NCBI RefSeq assembly: GCF_026891095.1
Contig: NZ_JAPTNL010000006.1
Coordinates: forward strand, 101,829-165,828
Direction: 5' to 3'
DNA from: Roseovarius salincola
GTDB lineage: Bacteria > Pseudomonadota > Alphaproteobacteria > Rhodobacterales > Rhodobacteraceae
Length of the DNA stretch: 64,000 nucleotides
Shown here: piece after piece, positions 42,705 to 51,492 of the stretch
How positions within the stretch are numbered: position 1 is the first letter of the stretch
Layout: every line of letters begins with the position of its first letter
Notes under the pieces: model-generated
What the model was told of the DNA's origin: nothing
The model's database searches: none
What the model saw: the letters and a program-made list of their open reading frames with translations, nothing else
Program-made: the position numbers and the translations under genes

Positions 42705-42911
42705 TCAGGCCAGCTGCAGGTTGGTCGCGCTTTCGCGGCCGTCACGGCCTGCTTCGACGTCGTAGGTCACTTTCTGGTCGTCTGCCAGGCCGGTCAGGCC
42801 CGAACGCTCGACGGCGCTGATGTGAACGAAAACGTCTTTGCCGCCTGTTTCAGGTGCGATAAAGCCGAAGCCTTTGGTTGTGTTGAACCATTTTACGGTG
42901 CCATTGGCCAT
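42705..42911 (-). CDS. Cold shock protein CspA family (second copy)
   Basis: 68-residue CspA-type protein: MANGTVKWFNTTKGFGFIAPE with RNP1 KGFGFIAPE and RNP2 DVFVHISAV. It differs from the copy at 40943-41149 in only about ten positions, mostly near the C-terminus, so the pair is a local duplication separated by the L,D-transpeptidase and brnA-like genes. A similar leader hairpin precedes it. Frames that extend further upstream read through the leader and are not used. Confidence 0.96.
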   Translation of the reverse strand: MANGTVKWFNTTKGFGFIAPETGGKDVFVHISAVERSGLTGLADDQKVTYDVEAGRDGRESATNLQLA

Positions 42912-42931
42912 CCGTTGTCTCCTAGATATAT

Positions 42932-42954
42932 GCTGCCCGCGATATTGCGGCAGC
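42932..42954 (-). promoter_or_regulatory. 5'-UTR hairpin of second cspA
   Basis: Minus strand GCTGCCGCA-ATATC-GCGGGCAGC, 21 bases upstream of the ATG; the arms match those of the first cspA while the loop differs, which is what a conserved RNA structure looks like. Confidence 0.65.
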
Positions 42955-43123
42955 CTGGCGTCGTCGTCTGGATCGATTGACTGAGCGCCGTTTGAAGGGA
43001 GACAGTGGGTCGAAATAGAGTAACTTAGCACGGGCCGTATGACAGATAACCGGCGTTCAGGCAAGCGAAATCGGCGGGGATGCCGGTAACGCAAAGTTAA
43101 ACCAGGTCGGGTTTGATCGGGCC

Positions 43124-43699
43124 ATGTCGCGCTACATCCGGCCCGCGATCCCGGGGGCATCCATCTTTTTCACGGTCACTCTGTCCGTACGGGGCAGCAG
43201 GCTTCTGGTCGAGGAGATTGCCCGGCTGCGCGCCGCCGTGCGCGCGACCATGGCTGAGCGGCCATTTCATGTGGATGCCTGGGTCGTGCTGCCCGATCAC
43301 ATGCATGCGGTCTGGACACTGCCCGAAGGCGATAGCGGCTATGCGGTCCGGTGGGGTGCGATCAAGGCGCGGTTTACCCATGGGGTGCGTCAGGCGGAGG
43401 CCGTGACCTGGCCCCGGTTCCCGGTGGTCCGGGCGGGGCAATATGCCGGGGTAAACCCCGGTCTGCGCCAGGATAAGGGTGAGGTTGCGCTCTGGCAGCG
43501 TCGTTTCTGGGAGCATCCCATCCGGGATGAGGCGGATTTCAACGCCCATGTCCGGTATTGCTGGAACAACCCGGTGAAGCATGGATTCACCGCGCGGGCG
43601 GTGGATTGGCCGTACTCGTCGATTCACCGCGATATGCGGTTGGGGCGGGTCGATCCCGAATGGGCAGGCGTGATTCTGCACGGCATATTCGGAGAGTAG
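43124..43699 (+). CDS. REP-associated tyrosine transposase (RAYT)
   Basis: 191-residue single-domain Y1 transposase related to IS200/IS605 TnpA. The metal-binding His pair is in LPDHMHAVW, and the catalytic Tyr in HVRYCWNNPVKHGF. RAYTs process REP hairpins and are usually vertically kept single-copy genes. Here REP-like palindromes sit inside the gene (43445-43462) and in a duplicated block directly after it, and the duplicated block starts with the last codons of this gene. Low similarity in style to neighbours but same GC content. Confidence 0.93.
   Translation: MSRYIRPAIPGASIFFTVTLSVRGSRLLVEEIARLRAAVRATMAERPFHVDAWVVLPDHMHAVWTLPEGDSGYAVRWGAIKARFTHGVRQAEAVTWPRFPVVRAGQYAGVNPGLRQDKGEVALWQRRFWEHPIRDEADFNAHVRYCWNNPVKHGFTARAVDWPYSSIHRDMRLGRVDPEWAGVILHGIFGE
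43445..43462. repeat. REP-like palindrome inside the RAYT gene
   Basis: GCCGGGGTAAACCCCGGT: the same core as the downstream REPs, translated in frame as AGVNPGL. Confidence 0.8.
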
Positions 43700-43949
43700 G
43701 CCGGGGTTTTACCCCGGCGCGGGTGCGCGCGGCGTTTCATGGAGTGCGATGGGAGAGGTTGGCCGGGGTGACCCCCGGCCTACGGCTGACCGACTCGGAT
43801 GCGCTTTTTGGCAGGGTGAGGATCGGACTGGGGCGGAGCTGTTCGGGAGGGCATGTTCGGAGAGTAGGCCGGGGTTTTACCCCGGCGCGGGTGCGCGCGG
43901 CGTTTCATGCGGTGCGACGGGGAAGGTTGGCCGGGGTGAACCCCGGCCT
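43683..43949. repeat. REP array: two ~100-bp direct repeats, each with two REP hairpins
   Basis: Repeat 1 (43683 to about 43783) and repeat 2 (43851 to about 43951) share over 90% identity. Each holds GGCCGGGGTTTTACCCCGGC (43699-43718; 43867-43886) and a second hairpin GGCCGGGGTGA-CCCCGGCC type (43761-43780; 43929-43948), in the same order with a GCGGGTGCGCGCGGCGTTTC spacer. Repeat 1 starts with the final codons and stop of the RAYT gene; repeat 2 carries a near copy of those codons. Confidence 0.9.
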
Positions 43950-43995
43950 GCGCGATGCGCGGGATGGCAAGGCGCTCATGCCACCGACGAAATGC

Positions 43996-45651
43996 TTACC
44001 GCGCGAACTTCTTGTGCTTGATCCGCTTGGGCTCAAGCGCGTCCGGCCCGAGGCGGCGTTTCTTGTCTTCCTCGTAATCCTCGAAATTGCCCTCGAACCA
44101 TTCCACATGCGCCTCGCCCTCGAAGGCGAGGATATGCGTGCAGATGCGGTCGAGGAAGAAACGGTCGTGGCTGATGACCACGGCGCAGCCGGCGAAATCC
44201 ACCAGCGCGTCCTCGAGCGCACGCAGCGTCTCGACATCGAGATCGTTGGTCGGCTCGTCGAGCAGCAGCACGTTGCCGCCCGATTTCAGCAGCCGCGCCA
44301 TGTGGACGCGGTTGCGTTCGCCCCCCGACAGGAGAGAGACCTTCTTTTGCTGGTCGCCGCCCTTGAAGTTGAAGGCCGAGCAATAGGCGCGCGAATTCAT
44401 CTGCGCATCGCCCAGCTGGATGATCTCGGCGCCCCCGGTGATCGCTTCCCAGACGGTTTCGCCATCCTTGAGGTCGTCGCGCGACTGGTCCACGTAGCTG
44501 AGCGAGACCGTGTCGCCATATTCGACCGTGCCTTCGTCGGGCGCTTCCTGCCCGGTCAGCACCTTGAACAGCGTCGACTTGCCAGCGCCGTTGGGGCCGA
44601 TCACCCCGACGATGCCGCCAGGCGGCAGCGAAAAGCTCAGATCCTCGATCAACAGCTTGTCGCCCATGTGTTTCTTGAGGCCGTTCACCTCGATCACTTT
44701 GGAACCAAGGCGCGGCCCGTTGGGGATGACGATCTGGGCGCGGGCCAGTTTCTCGCGCTCGGACTGGTTGGCGAGGTCGTTATAGGCGTTGATCCGGGCT
44801 TTGGATTTGGCCTGTCGGGCCTTCTGGCCCTGGCGCATCCATTCCAGCTCGCGTTCCAGCGTCTTCTGGCGCGACTTGTCCTCGCGCGCCTCCTGCTGAA
44901 GGCGCTTGGCCTTCTGTTCCAGCCATGCCGAATAGTTGCCCTCGTAGGGGATGCCGCGGCCACGGTCGAGTTCGAGGATCCAACCGGTGATATCATCCAA
45001 GAAATAGCGGTCATGGGTGACGATCAGGATGGTGCCCTTGTAGTCGATCAGATGCTGTTGCAGCCAGGCGATGGTTTCCGCGTCCAGGTGGTTGGTCGGT
45101 TCGTCCAGCAGCAGCATGTCGGGCGCTTCGAGAAGCAGCTTGCACAGCGCGACGCGACGTTTTTCACCGCCCGAGAGGCTGGTGACATCGGCGTCGTCGG
45201 GCGGGCAGCGCAGCGCCTCGAGGCTGACATCGATCTGGGCGTCCAGATCCCAGAGGTTCTGGCTGTCGATCTCGTCCTGGAGCGCGGCCATCTCGTCGGC
45301 GGTCTCGTCCGAGTAATTCATCGCCAACTCGTTGAAGCGGTCGAGCTTGGCCTTTTTCGTGGCGACGCCCAGCATGACATTCTCGCGCACGCTGAGATTC
45401 GGGTCGAGCTCGGGCTCCTGGGGCAGGTAGCCGACCTTGGCGCCTTCGGCAGCCCAGGCCTCGCCGGTGAAGTCGGTGTCGAGTCCGGCCATGATCTTCA
45501 TGAGGGTCGACTTGCCGGCACCGTTGGGGCCGACGACGCCGATCTTAACGCCGGGCAGGAAGCTGAGATGGATGTTCTCGAAGCATTTCTTGCCGCCGGG
45601 ATAGGTCTTGGAGACGCCCTGCATGTGATAGACGTATTGATAGGCTGCCAT
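43996..45651 (-). CDS. ettA: ABC-F translational throttle protein EttA
   Basis: 551-residue soluble ABC-F ATPase with two nucleotide domains and no membrane part; binds the ribosomal E site and gates translation according to ATP/ADP level. Both Walker A motifs (GPNGAGKST) and both LSGGE signatures are present, with DEPTNHLDAET and DEPTNDLDVET. The EttA-type linker (EWMRQGQKARQAKSKARI) and arm are visible. ATG MAAYQYVYHM is the family start. Downstream lies the REP array. Confidence 0.96.
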   Translation of the reverse strand: MAAYQYVYHMQGVSKTYPGGKKCFENIHLSFLPGVKIGVVGPNGAGKSTLMKIMAGLDTDFTGEAWAAEGAKVGYLPQEPELDPNLSVRENVMLGVATKKAKLDRFNELAMNYSDETADEMAALQDEIDSQNLWDLDAQIDVSLEALRCPPDDADVTSLSGGEKRRVALCKLLLEAPDMLLLDEPTNHLDAETIAWLQQHLIDYKGTILIVTHDRYFLDDITGWILELDRGRGIPYEGNYSAWLEQKAKRLQQEAREDKSRQKTLERELEWMRQGQKARQAKSKARINAYNDLANQSEREKLARAQIVIPNGPRLGSKVIEVNGLKKHMGDKLLIEDLSFSLPPGGIVGVIGPNGAGKSTLFKVLTGQEAPDEGTVEYGDTVSLSYVDQSRDDLKDGETVWEAITGGAEIIQLGDAQMNSRAYCSAFNFKGGDQQKKVSLLSGGERNRVHMARLLKSGGNVLLLDEPTNDLDVETLRALEDALVDFAGCAVVISHDRFFLDRICTHILAFEGEAHVEWFEGNFEDYEEDKKRRLGPDALEPKRIKHKKFAR

Positions 45652-45743
45652 CTGTTGTCCGCTCCTGATGGGTGAACGTGTGTCGCGGGCCGTGATAGCC
45701 GAGGCGGCGCGCAGGAGCAATCACCCAAGGGCGCGGTGCGGGG

Positions 45744-46619
45744 TCAGAGGGTTTTTTCGAAGAAGTGGTCGGGGTAGGGGTCGTCGTTGAAGCGGTCGAT
45801 CTCGGTCCAGCCGCTGTTGCGGTAAAGGGCGACGGCCTCGGGCAGGGCCGAGTTGGTATCGAGCCGCAGCTTGGCGATGCCGAGGTCGCGGGCAGCGGTT
45901 TCGATTTCGGCCATCAGACTGTGCGCAAGGCCCATGCCACGGGCGGCGGGGGCGACCCAGAGGCGCTTTATCTCGCCATAGCCGAGATCAGTGCCTTTGA
46001 GCCCGACGCAGCCAAGCGGCAGGCCGTCCGAGAGCGCCAGCACGAAGGCGCCGCGCGGGGCGATCATGTCGGTTGCGTCGGGGTCGCAGCTCAGGTTGAC
46101 ATCGAAGCCGGTCTCGAAGCGGCGGGCGAGCTCGGCATAGTAGGATTCGAGGCAGTGGCGGGCGTCGTCCTGGCGCGGGTCGACGCGCGTGAAAGTCACA
46201 CGGTCACGTCCGAGCGCCGAGGCGACGAGGTCCATCGCGGCGAGCAGCGTTTCGGGATCGGGGTGGCGATCCAGCAGCTTGCGGGCGCGGGCGTCAGAAA
46301 GGGTGTCATAGGCCTCGAGCTCGCGCCGTCCTTGCGCGGTCAGGCGGGCGACGCGGCGGCGGCCATCATCGGGGGAGGTCGCGAGCGTGACCAGTCCTTC
46401 GGCGCGCAGCATGCCGAGATAGCGGCTGAGCAGCGCCTTTTCGAGATCGAGAACGTCACGGACGCTTTCCAGATCGGCGCCCTTAAAGCCGATGGCATGA
46501 AGGACGCGGGCCGCGCCGAGCGGTCGCCCGCGCCCCAGGAAGGACGTGTCCAGAACGCCGGTTTCACGGGTCACTGCACGGTTGAAGCGGCGAATGCGGG
46601 AGATCGGATCGAGGCTCAT
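45744..46619 (-). CDS. MarR-GNAT fusion protein
   Basis: 291 residues. Residues about 1-140 are a MarR winged helix (ALLSRYLGMLRAEGLVTLATSP, DDGRRRVARLTAQG); residues about 150-291 are a GNAT acetyltransferase with the acetyl-CoA loop VAPAARGMGLAHSLM (R-x-x-G-x-A/G). A regulator with its own acetyltransferase, so it may modify a small molecule and sense it. A perfect inverted repeat lies 5-20 bases upstream of the start codon and suggests self-repression. Divergent from nadD. Substrate unknown. Confidence 0.9.
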   Translation of the reverse strand: MSLDPISRIRRFNRAVTRETGVLDTSFLGRGRPLGAARVLHAIGFKGADLESVRDVLDLEKALLSRYLGMLRAEGLVTLATSPDDGRRRVARLTAQGRRELEAYDTLSDARARKLLDRHPDPETLLAAMDLVASALGRDRVTFTRVDPRQDDARHCLESYYAELARRFETGFDVNLSCDPDATDMIAPRGAFVLALSDGLPLGCVGLKGTDLGYGEIKRLWVAPAARGMGLAHSLMAEIETAARDLGIAKLRLDTNSALPEAVALYRNSGWTEIDRFNDDPYPDHFFEKTL

Positions 46620-46623
46620 GATG

Positions 46624-46647
46624 GTTTACTATGGTAAACTATTTACC
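46624..46647. promoter_or_regulatory. Operator-like repeats upstream of the MarR-GNAT gene
   Basis: GTTTAC-TATG-GTAAAC (46624-46639) is perfect; the GTAAA half also pairs with the next TTTAC (GTAAA-CTA-TTTAC, 46634-46646), giving three overlapping half sites. They lie between the divergent MarR-GNAT and nadD genes. Confidence 0.75.
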
Positions 46648-46705
46648 TCTGTCAATCGTGGCTTGGCGCTTGACAGCAGCTTGGTGCCAAGGTGATGGAA
46701 GCACG

Positions 46706-47320
46706 ATGAAAATCGCTTTGCCACATATACGCCCCGGCCAGGTGGTCGGACTGCTGGGAGGATCCTTCGATCCGCCCCATGCGGGGCATGTGCATATCAG
46801 CCGCGAGGCGCTGCGCCGTTTTGACCTTGATCGTGTATGGTGGCTGGTCAGTCCGGGCAATCCGCTCAAGGCGCAGGGGCCTGCCCCGCTGGAGCGGCGT
46901 ATGGAGGCCTGCCGCGAGATCGTCGATCACCCCCGCATTGCGGTCACCGATGTCGAGGCACAGCTTGGCACGCGATACACCGCCCAGACCCTGCGGCTGC
47001 TGCAAGATGCCCGGCCGGGCGTGAGGTTCGTCTGGCTGATGGGCGCGGATAACCTGGTGCAGTTCGATCAATGGCAGGACTGGCGCGAGATCATGAACCG
47101 CGTGCCGGTAGGGGTTCTCGCCCGGCCCGGCCAGCGGATTTCGGCGCGCATGTCCAAAGCCGCGAAGGTCTATGGATTCGCGCGCCTTCCGACGCGCGAC
47201 AGCCGACTTCTGGGCCGAAGTGACGTGCCGGCATGGTGCTTTGTGAACGTGCCGATGATCGCGCTTTCATCGACAGGGCTGCGCCGTCGGGGCGAATGGC
47301 CGGGCCGCGATCGGAGCTGA
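46706..47320 (+). CDS. nadD: Nicotinate-nucleotide adenylyltransferase NadD
   Basis: Makes deamido-NAD+ from nicotinate mononucleotide and ATP; nadE at 23816 does the next step. 204 residues: nucleotide-binding motif [15 protein letters not shown] and the C-terminal SSTGLRRR equivalent of the ISSTxIR motif. [14 protein letters not shown] is used; earlier frames pass through the operator region. Followed after 60 bases by dacB. Confidence 0.95.
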   Translation: MKIALPHIRPGQVVGLLGGSFDPPHAGHVHISREALRRFDLDRVWWLVSPGNPLKAQGPAPLERRMEACREIVDHPRIAVTDVEAQLGTRYTAQTLRLLQDARPGVRFVWLMGADNLVQFDQWQDWREIMNRVPVGVLARPGQRISARMSKAAKVYGFARLPTRDSRLLGRSDVPAWCFVNVPMIALSSTGLRRRGEWPGRDRS

Positions 47321-47380
47321 ACCCGGAAATCTGCCTGAAACCGATTGTCTTGGACGCCGCGCTCGGCTTATTTTCGCATC

Positions 47381-48892
47381 ATGAGCAGACCTGTTTCGAG
47401 ACGCGTTTTCCTTGGAAGCGCGCTGGGTGCCATTGGCGCGCTGGCGCCGCTGGGAGCTTCCGTTGCATGGGCCGGTGCGCCGGCGGTATCGCTGCGCCCG
47501 CAGGCCAGGCCCGGCAGTAAGGCGGCGCGCGTCGCGCCGGGCGCCGAAAAGCTGGTCGAGTCGGCGAAGCTGGGGGGCGACGTCACCTTCGCGGTGATGG
47601 ATGTGAAAACCGGCTTGATGCTGGAAACGCGCGGCGCGCATGACGGGCTGCCCCCGGCCAGTGTCACCAAATCGGTAACGGCGCTTTACGCGCTGGCCAC
47701 GCTGGGTGCGGATTTCCGTTTCAGCACGCGGCTGTTGACGACCGGAGCGATCGAGAACGGGGTCATCAAGGGCGATCTGATCCTGGCGGGCGGCGGCGAT
47801 CCGACGCTGGATACCGATGCCCTGGCCGATATGGCCGCCGAACTGAAGCGCAAGGGCGTCCATGAGGTGCGGGGGCGGTTCCACGTCTGGGGCGGGGCGC
47901 TGCCCTTCGAGCGGACAATCGACCCGACGCAGCCCGAACATGCGGGTTACAACCCGTCGATCTCGGGGATGAACCTCAATTTCAATCGCGTGCATTTCGA
48001 ATGGAAGCGCGGTGGAAGCGGCTATCAGGTGACGATGGACGCGCGCGCGCGGGCCAATCGCCCGGCGGTCACGATCGCACGCATGGCGGTGTCGCAGCGC
48101 AAGGGGCCGGTCTATACATACCGAGACGGCGGCGACCACGATTCCTGGACCGTGGCGAATGCGGCGCTGGGCAATGGCGGCGCTCGATGGCTGCCGGTGC
48201 GCAAGCCCGAAGCCTATGCCGCCGAAGTGTTCGCGACCCTGGTGCGCTCGCACGGGATTGTCCTTGAAGGGGGCGCGGCGTTGCGCGAACCGCCAAAGGG
48301 CAAGACGCTGGTCGTGCATCAAAGCGCGCCGTTGCGCGAGGTGCTGCGCGACATGCTGAAATACTCCAACAACCTGACGGCCGAACTGATCGGCATGACC
48401 GCCAGCGCCAAACGCGTCGGGCGGGCACAGTCGCTGGCAGCCTCGGCGCGCGAAATGAGCCGGTGGGCGCGCACCGAACTGGGCATGGAGGCGGCGTCGC
48501 TGGTCGATCATTCGGGCTTGGGCGAGAAATCACGGCTGAGCGCCGAGGCGCTGGCGCAGGCGATGGTCAAGGCGCGCCGGGATGGCCAGTTGCGCGCAAT
48601 TCTGAAGGAAATTCCGCTGCGCGACGACAATGGTGCGGTCAACAAGCGCAATCCGATCAAGGTGGTGGCAAAGACCGGCACGCTTTACTTTGTCAGCTCG
48701 CTGTCAGGATACATGACCACGCCGGACGGCAGCGAACTGGCCTTTGCGATCCTGGCCGCGAATCAGGGGCGACGCCGGCAGGCGAATCTTGGGGCGGCGG
48801 GCCGCCCGCCGGGTGCCGCCGGTTGGAACGGTCGCGCCAAGACGCTGCAACAGGCGCTGATCGAGCGCTGGGGCGCGGTTTACGGCAGTTAG
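47381..48892 (+). CDS. dacB: D-alanyl-D-alanine carboxypeptidase/endopeptidase (PBP4, DacB type)
   Basis: 503-residue low-molecular-mass penicillin-binding protein (peptidase S13). Tat-like signal SRRVFLGSALGAIGALAPLG. Active-site motifs: SVTK (SxxK, nucleophile Ser), YSNN (SxN) and AKTGTL (KTG). Trims or cleaves peptide cross-links in the periplasm. ATG at 47381 (MSRPVSRR) puts the twin-Arg signal at the N-terminus; an upstream in-frame start at 47345 adds a poor extension. Confidence 0.95.
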   Translation: MSRPVSRRVFLGSALGAIGALAPLGASVAWAGAPAVSLRPQARPGSKAARVAPGAEKLVESAKLGGDVTFAVMDVKTGLMLETRGAHDGLPPASVTKSVTALYALATLGADFRFSTRLLTTGAIENGVIKGDLILAGGGDPTLDTDALADMAAELKRKGVHEVRGRFHVWGGALPFERTIDPTQPEHAGYNPSISGMNLNFNRVHFEWKRGGSGYQVTMDARARANRPAVTIARMAVSQRKGPVYTYRDGGDHDSWTVANAALGNGGARWLPVRKPEAYAAEVFATLVRSHGIVLEGGAALREPPKGKTLVVHQSAPLREVLRDMLKYSNNLTAELIGMTASAKRVGRAQSLAASAREMSRWARTELGMEAASLVDHSGLGEKSRLSAEALAQAMVKARRDGQLRAILKEIPLRDDNGAVNKRNPIKVVAKTGTLYFVSSLSGYMTTPDGSELAFAILAANQGRRRQANLGAAGRPPGAAGWNGRAKTLQQALIERWGAVYGS

Positions 48893-48901
48893 CGGCGGTG
48901 C

Positions 48902-49666
48902 TCAGGGATCAACGACGCAGACACGGGTGTCCCAGCCCCGGCAGCGTTCGGCCAGTGGCGCGGGCAGGGGGCTGTCGGTGAAGAACTGGTCGATATCGCA
49001 CAACGAACCGATCCGCATCGGGGCGTTGCGGGCGAACTTGGAATGATCGGCCACGAGGATGCATTCGCGTGAGCGGCTGAGGAGGGTCTGGCCGACGATC
49101 ACCTCCTGCATGTCGAAATCGAGCATGTCGCCATCGGGATCGAGCGCCGAGCAGCCAAGGATCGCATGATCGAACTTGAAATCTGCGATGGTGCGCGCGG
49201 TCAGCGCGCCCACCAGCCCGCGATCCGAGCGCCGAAGCGTACCGCCCGCGACCACGATCTCGCAGCTTTCATTGGCCAGCAGGATCTGCGCGACGTTCAT
49301 GTTGTTGGTCACCACCATCAGGTTTTCATGCCCCAGCAAGGCGCGTGCCACGGCTTCGGCGGTGGTGCCGATATCGAGGAACAGCGAGGCGCTGTCGGGG
49401 ATCGTGGCGGCGCAAGCGCGGGCGATGGCCTGTTTGGCGCTGTCGTGAAGGCGGCGACGTTCCTCGTATAGGATATTGCTGACGCCCGAGGGCAGGATGG
49501 CGCCGCCATGGACGCGTTCGAGCTTGCCGGCATCGGCGAGTTCGGTGAGGTCGCGGCGAATGGTCTGGACGGTGACGCCGAAATGCGCGGCCAGTCCGTC
49601 GACGGTGACCTTGCCCGCGCTGCGGGCGATTTCGAGGATGTCAGGTTGCCGGAAGCTTTGTGGCAC
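48902..49666 (-). CDS. glpR: DeoR family regulator, GlpR-like
   Basis: 254-residue DeoR repressor: N-terminal winged helix (HFGVTVQTIRRDLTELAD) and C-terminal sugar-phosphate sensor domain (LDIGTTAEAVARAL, NNMNVAQIL, VADHSKFARNAPM). Adjacent and divergent to glpD-glpK, so the inducer is most likely glycerol-3-phosphate. Repeated TGTTCG/CGAA motifs fill the AT-rich gap between them. Confidence 0.92.
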   Translation of the reverse strand: MPQSFRQPDILEIARSAGKVTVDGLAAHFGVTVQTIRRDLTELADAGKLERVHGGAILPSGVSNILYEERRRLHDSAKQAIARACAATIPDSASLFLDIGTTAEAVARALLGHENLMVVTNNMNVAQILLANESCEIVVAGGTLRRSDRGLVGALTARTIADFKFDHAILGCSALDPDGDMLDFDMQEVIVGQTLLSRSRECILVADHSKFARNAPMRIGSLCDIDQFFTDSPLPAPLAERCRGWDTRVCVVDP

Positions 49667-49690
49667 GGGGTTTCGGGGCCTTTCGCTGAT

Positions 49691-49797
49691 TTGTTCGATT
49701 ATGTTCGTATATGGCAGAATGGCAAGAAAAACTTGATAAATGGATGCGATATAGCGAAATTTAGAACATAAATTTAATCAAAACGAACCTAAACGAA
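49691..49797. promoter_or_regulatory. GlpR-type operator region with repeated TGTTCG and AACGAA motifs
   Basis: TTGTTCG and ATGTTCG (49691-49707) repeat every ten bases on the glpR side; AACGAA (49782-49787) and AAACGAA (49791-49797), their inverse, repeat on the glpD side. The region between is AT-rich, unlike the rest of the window. Confidence 0.65.
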
Positions 49798-49848
49798 GGA
49801 TTCGGATTGACTCTGTCAGGCGGGCCATGCTTGCGTCAGCGCATCGGC

Positions 49849-51492
49849 ATGGCAGTGAAAGGACGGCAGGTGGAAGCAGCGCGGGGCAAGGATCCGGTCG
49901 ATCTTTTCGTGATCGGCGGCGGGATCAATGGCTGTGGCATCGCGCGCGACGCGGCGGGGCGGGGCTTGAGCGTGGAGCTGGCGGAGATGAACGACCTGGC
50001 CTCGGCCACGTCATCGGCCTCGACCAAGCTGTTTCACGGTGGGTTGCGCTATCTCGAGTATTTCGAATTCCGGCTGGTGCGAGAGGCGTTAATCGAACGC
50101 GAAACGCTGTTGCGGGCAATGCCCCATATCAGCTGGCCGATGCGCTTCGTCTTGCCGCTGCATGAGGGGATGCGTTTCGAGGGCGAGACGCCGGCGTCCA
50201 AGCTGCTCAACCGGGTGATGCCCTGGATGAAGGGGCGGCGGCCGGCATGGATGATCCGGCTGGGGCTGTTCATCTATGATCATATGGGCGGGCGGGACAT
50301 ATTGCGGGGCACGCGGGCGGTGGACCTGACGACGGATCGCGCGGGCGTTGCGTTGAAGGGCAAGTTCAGGCGCGCCTTCGAATATTCCGATTGCTGGATC
50401 GAGGATAGCCGCCTCGTGGTGCTGAATGCGCGCGATGCGGCGGCGCGGGGTGCGGCCATTCGCACCCGCGTCAAGGTGGTGTCGGCGCGCCGCGAGGGCG
50501 GGGTCTGGGCGGTCACGCTTGAGGATGGCGAGACCGGCGAGGTCAGCACCACGCGGGCGCGCGCGCTGGTCAATGCGGGCGGCCCATGGGTGGGCAAGGT
50601 GATCCACGACGCGCTTGGGCGGAACGGCGATGCAGGGCAGGCTGTGCGGCTGGTCAGGGGCAGCCATATCGTGACGAGGCGGCTTTTCGATCACGACCGC
50701 AGTTATTTCTTTCAGGGGGGTGACGGGCGGATCATATTCGCGATCCCCTATGAGGGGGATTTCACGTTGATCGGCACCACCGACGCCGAGCACGAGGACC
50801 CAGCGACCCCGCCGGTCTGCACAAAAGAAGAGGCCGAATACCTGTGCCGTTTCGCGTCGGAATATTTCGCGCGGCCGGTGACGCGGGAGGATATCGTCTG
50901 GAGCTATTCGGGTGTGCGGCCGCTTTATGATGACGGCGCGGCATCGGCGACGGCGGCGACACGCGATTACGTGCTCAAGCTCGAGCCGGGGGACGGGGTG
51001 CCGTTGCTCAATGTCTTCGGCGGCAAGATCACCACCTATCGCAAGCTCGCCGAGGCGGCGATGGGCAACCTGTCGCCGTTCTTCCAGGGGCTGCAACGTG
51101 ACTGGACGGCGGGGATGGCGCTGCCGGGGGGCGCTTTCGAGGTCGATGCCGTGGCGCGTCTGATCGAGGAACTTTGTGAGACCTATCCGTTTCTTGATGC
51201 GGGCTGGGCCGGACGGCTGATCAGGGCCTATGGCACCGAGGCGGGCGAGGTGCTGGGCGATGCGCGCAAGGCGGGCGATCTGGGCCGGGATTTCGGCGCG
51301 ACCCTGCATCAGCGCGAGGTGGAGTGGCTGATGCGCCGCGAATATGCGCGCTGCGCCGAGGACGTGCTCTGGCGGCGCAGCAAGCTGGGGCTGCGGATGA
51401 GCGCAAGCGAGATCACCGCGCTGGACGCATGGATGGCCGAGCAGCGCAGGCCGCGCCATAATGAGCCTGCCGCCGCCGGAGGAGAGACATGA
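49849..51492 (+). CDS. glpD: Glycerol-3-phosphate dehydrogenase (FAD, quinone-linked)
   Basis: Oxidises sn-glycerol-3-phosphate to dihydroxyacetone phosphate and passes electrons to quinone. 547 residues: FAD loop [17 protein letters not shown], then [16 protein letters not shown] and the C-terminal GlpD domain. The start is uncertain: ATG at 49849, or GTG at 49870 with AAAGGA seven bases upstream, which would begin [13 protein letters not shown]. Stop overlaps glpK start by four bases. Confidence 0.95.
   Translation: MAVKGRQVEAARGKDPVDLFVIGGGINGCGIARDAAGRGLSVELAEMNDLASATSSASTKLFHGGLRYLEYFEFRLVREALIERETLLRAMPHISWPMRFVLPLHEGMRFEGETPASKLLNRVMPWMKGRRPAWMIRLGLFIYDHMGGRDILRGTRAVDLTTDRAGVALKGKFRRAFEYSDCWIEDSRLVVLNARDAAARGAAIRTRVKVVSARREGGVWAVTLEDGETGEVSTTRARALVNAGGPWVGKVIHDALGRNGDAGQAVRLVRGSHIVTRRLFDHDRSYFFQGGDGRIIFAIPYEGDFTLIGTTDAEHEDPATPPVCTKEEAEYLCRFASEYFARPVTREDIVWSYSGVRPLYDDGAASATAATRDYVLKLEPGDGVPLLNVFGGKITTYRKLAEAAMGNLSPFFQGLQRDWTAGMALPGGAFEVDAVARLIEELCETYPFLDAGWAGRLIRAYGTEAGEVLGDARKAGDLGRDFGATLHQREVEWLMRREYARCAEDVLWRRSKLGLRMSASEITALDAWMAEQRRPRHNEPAAAGGET

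Noticed and set aside
43558..45675. A 705-residue open frame on the plus strand across ettA
   Set aside because: It is antisense to a clear ABC-F gene, is rich in Arg/Val/Leu with no motif, and exists because of the high GC content.
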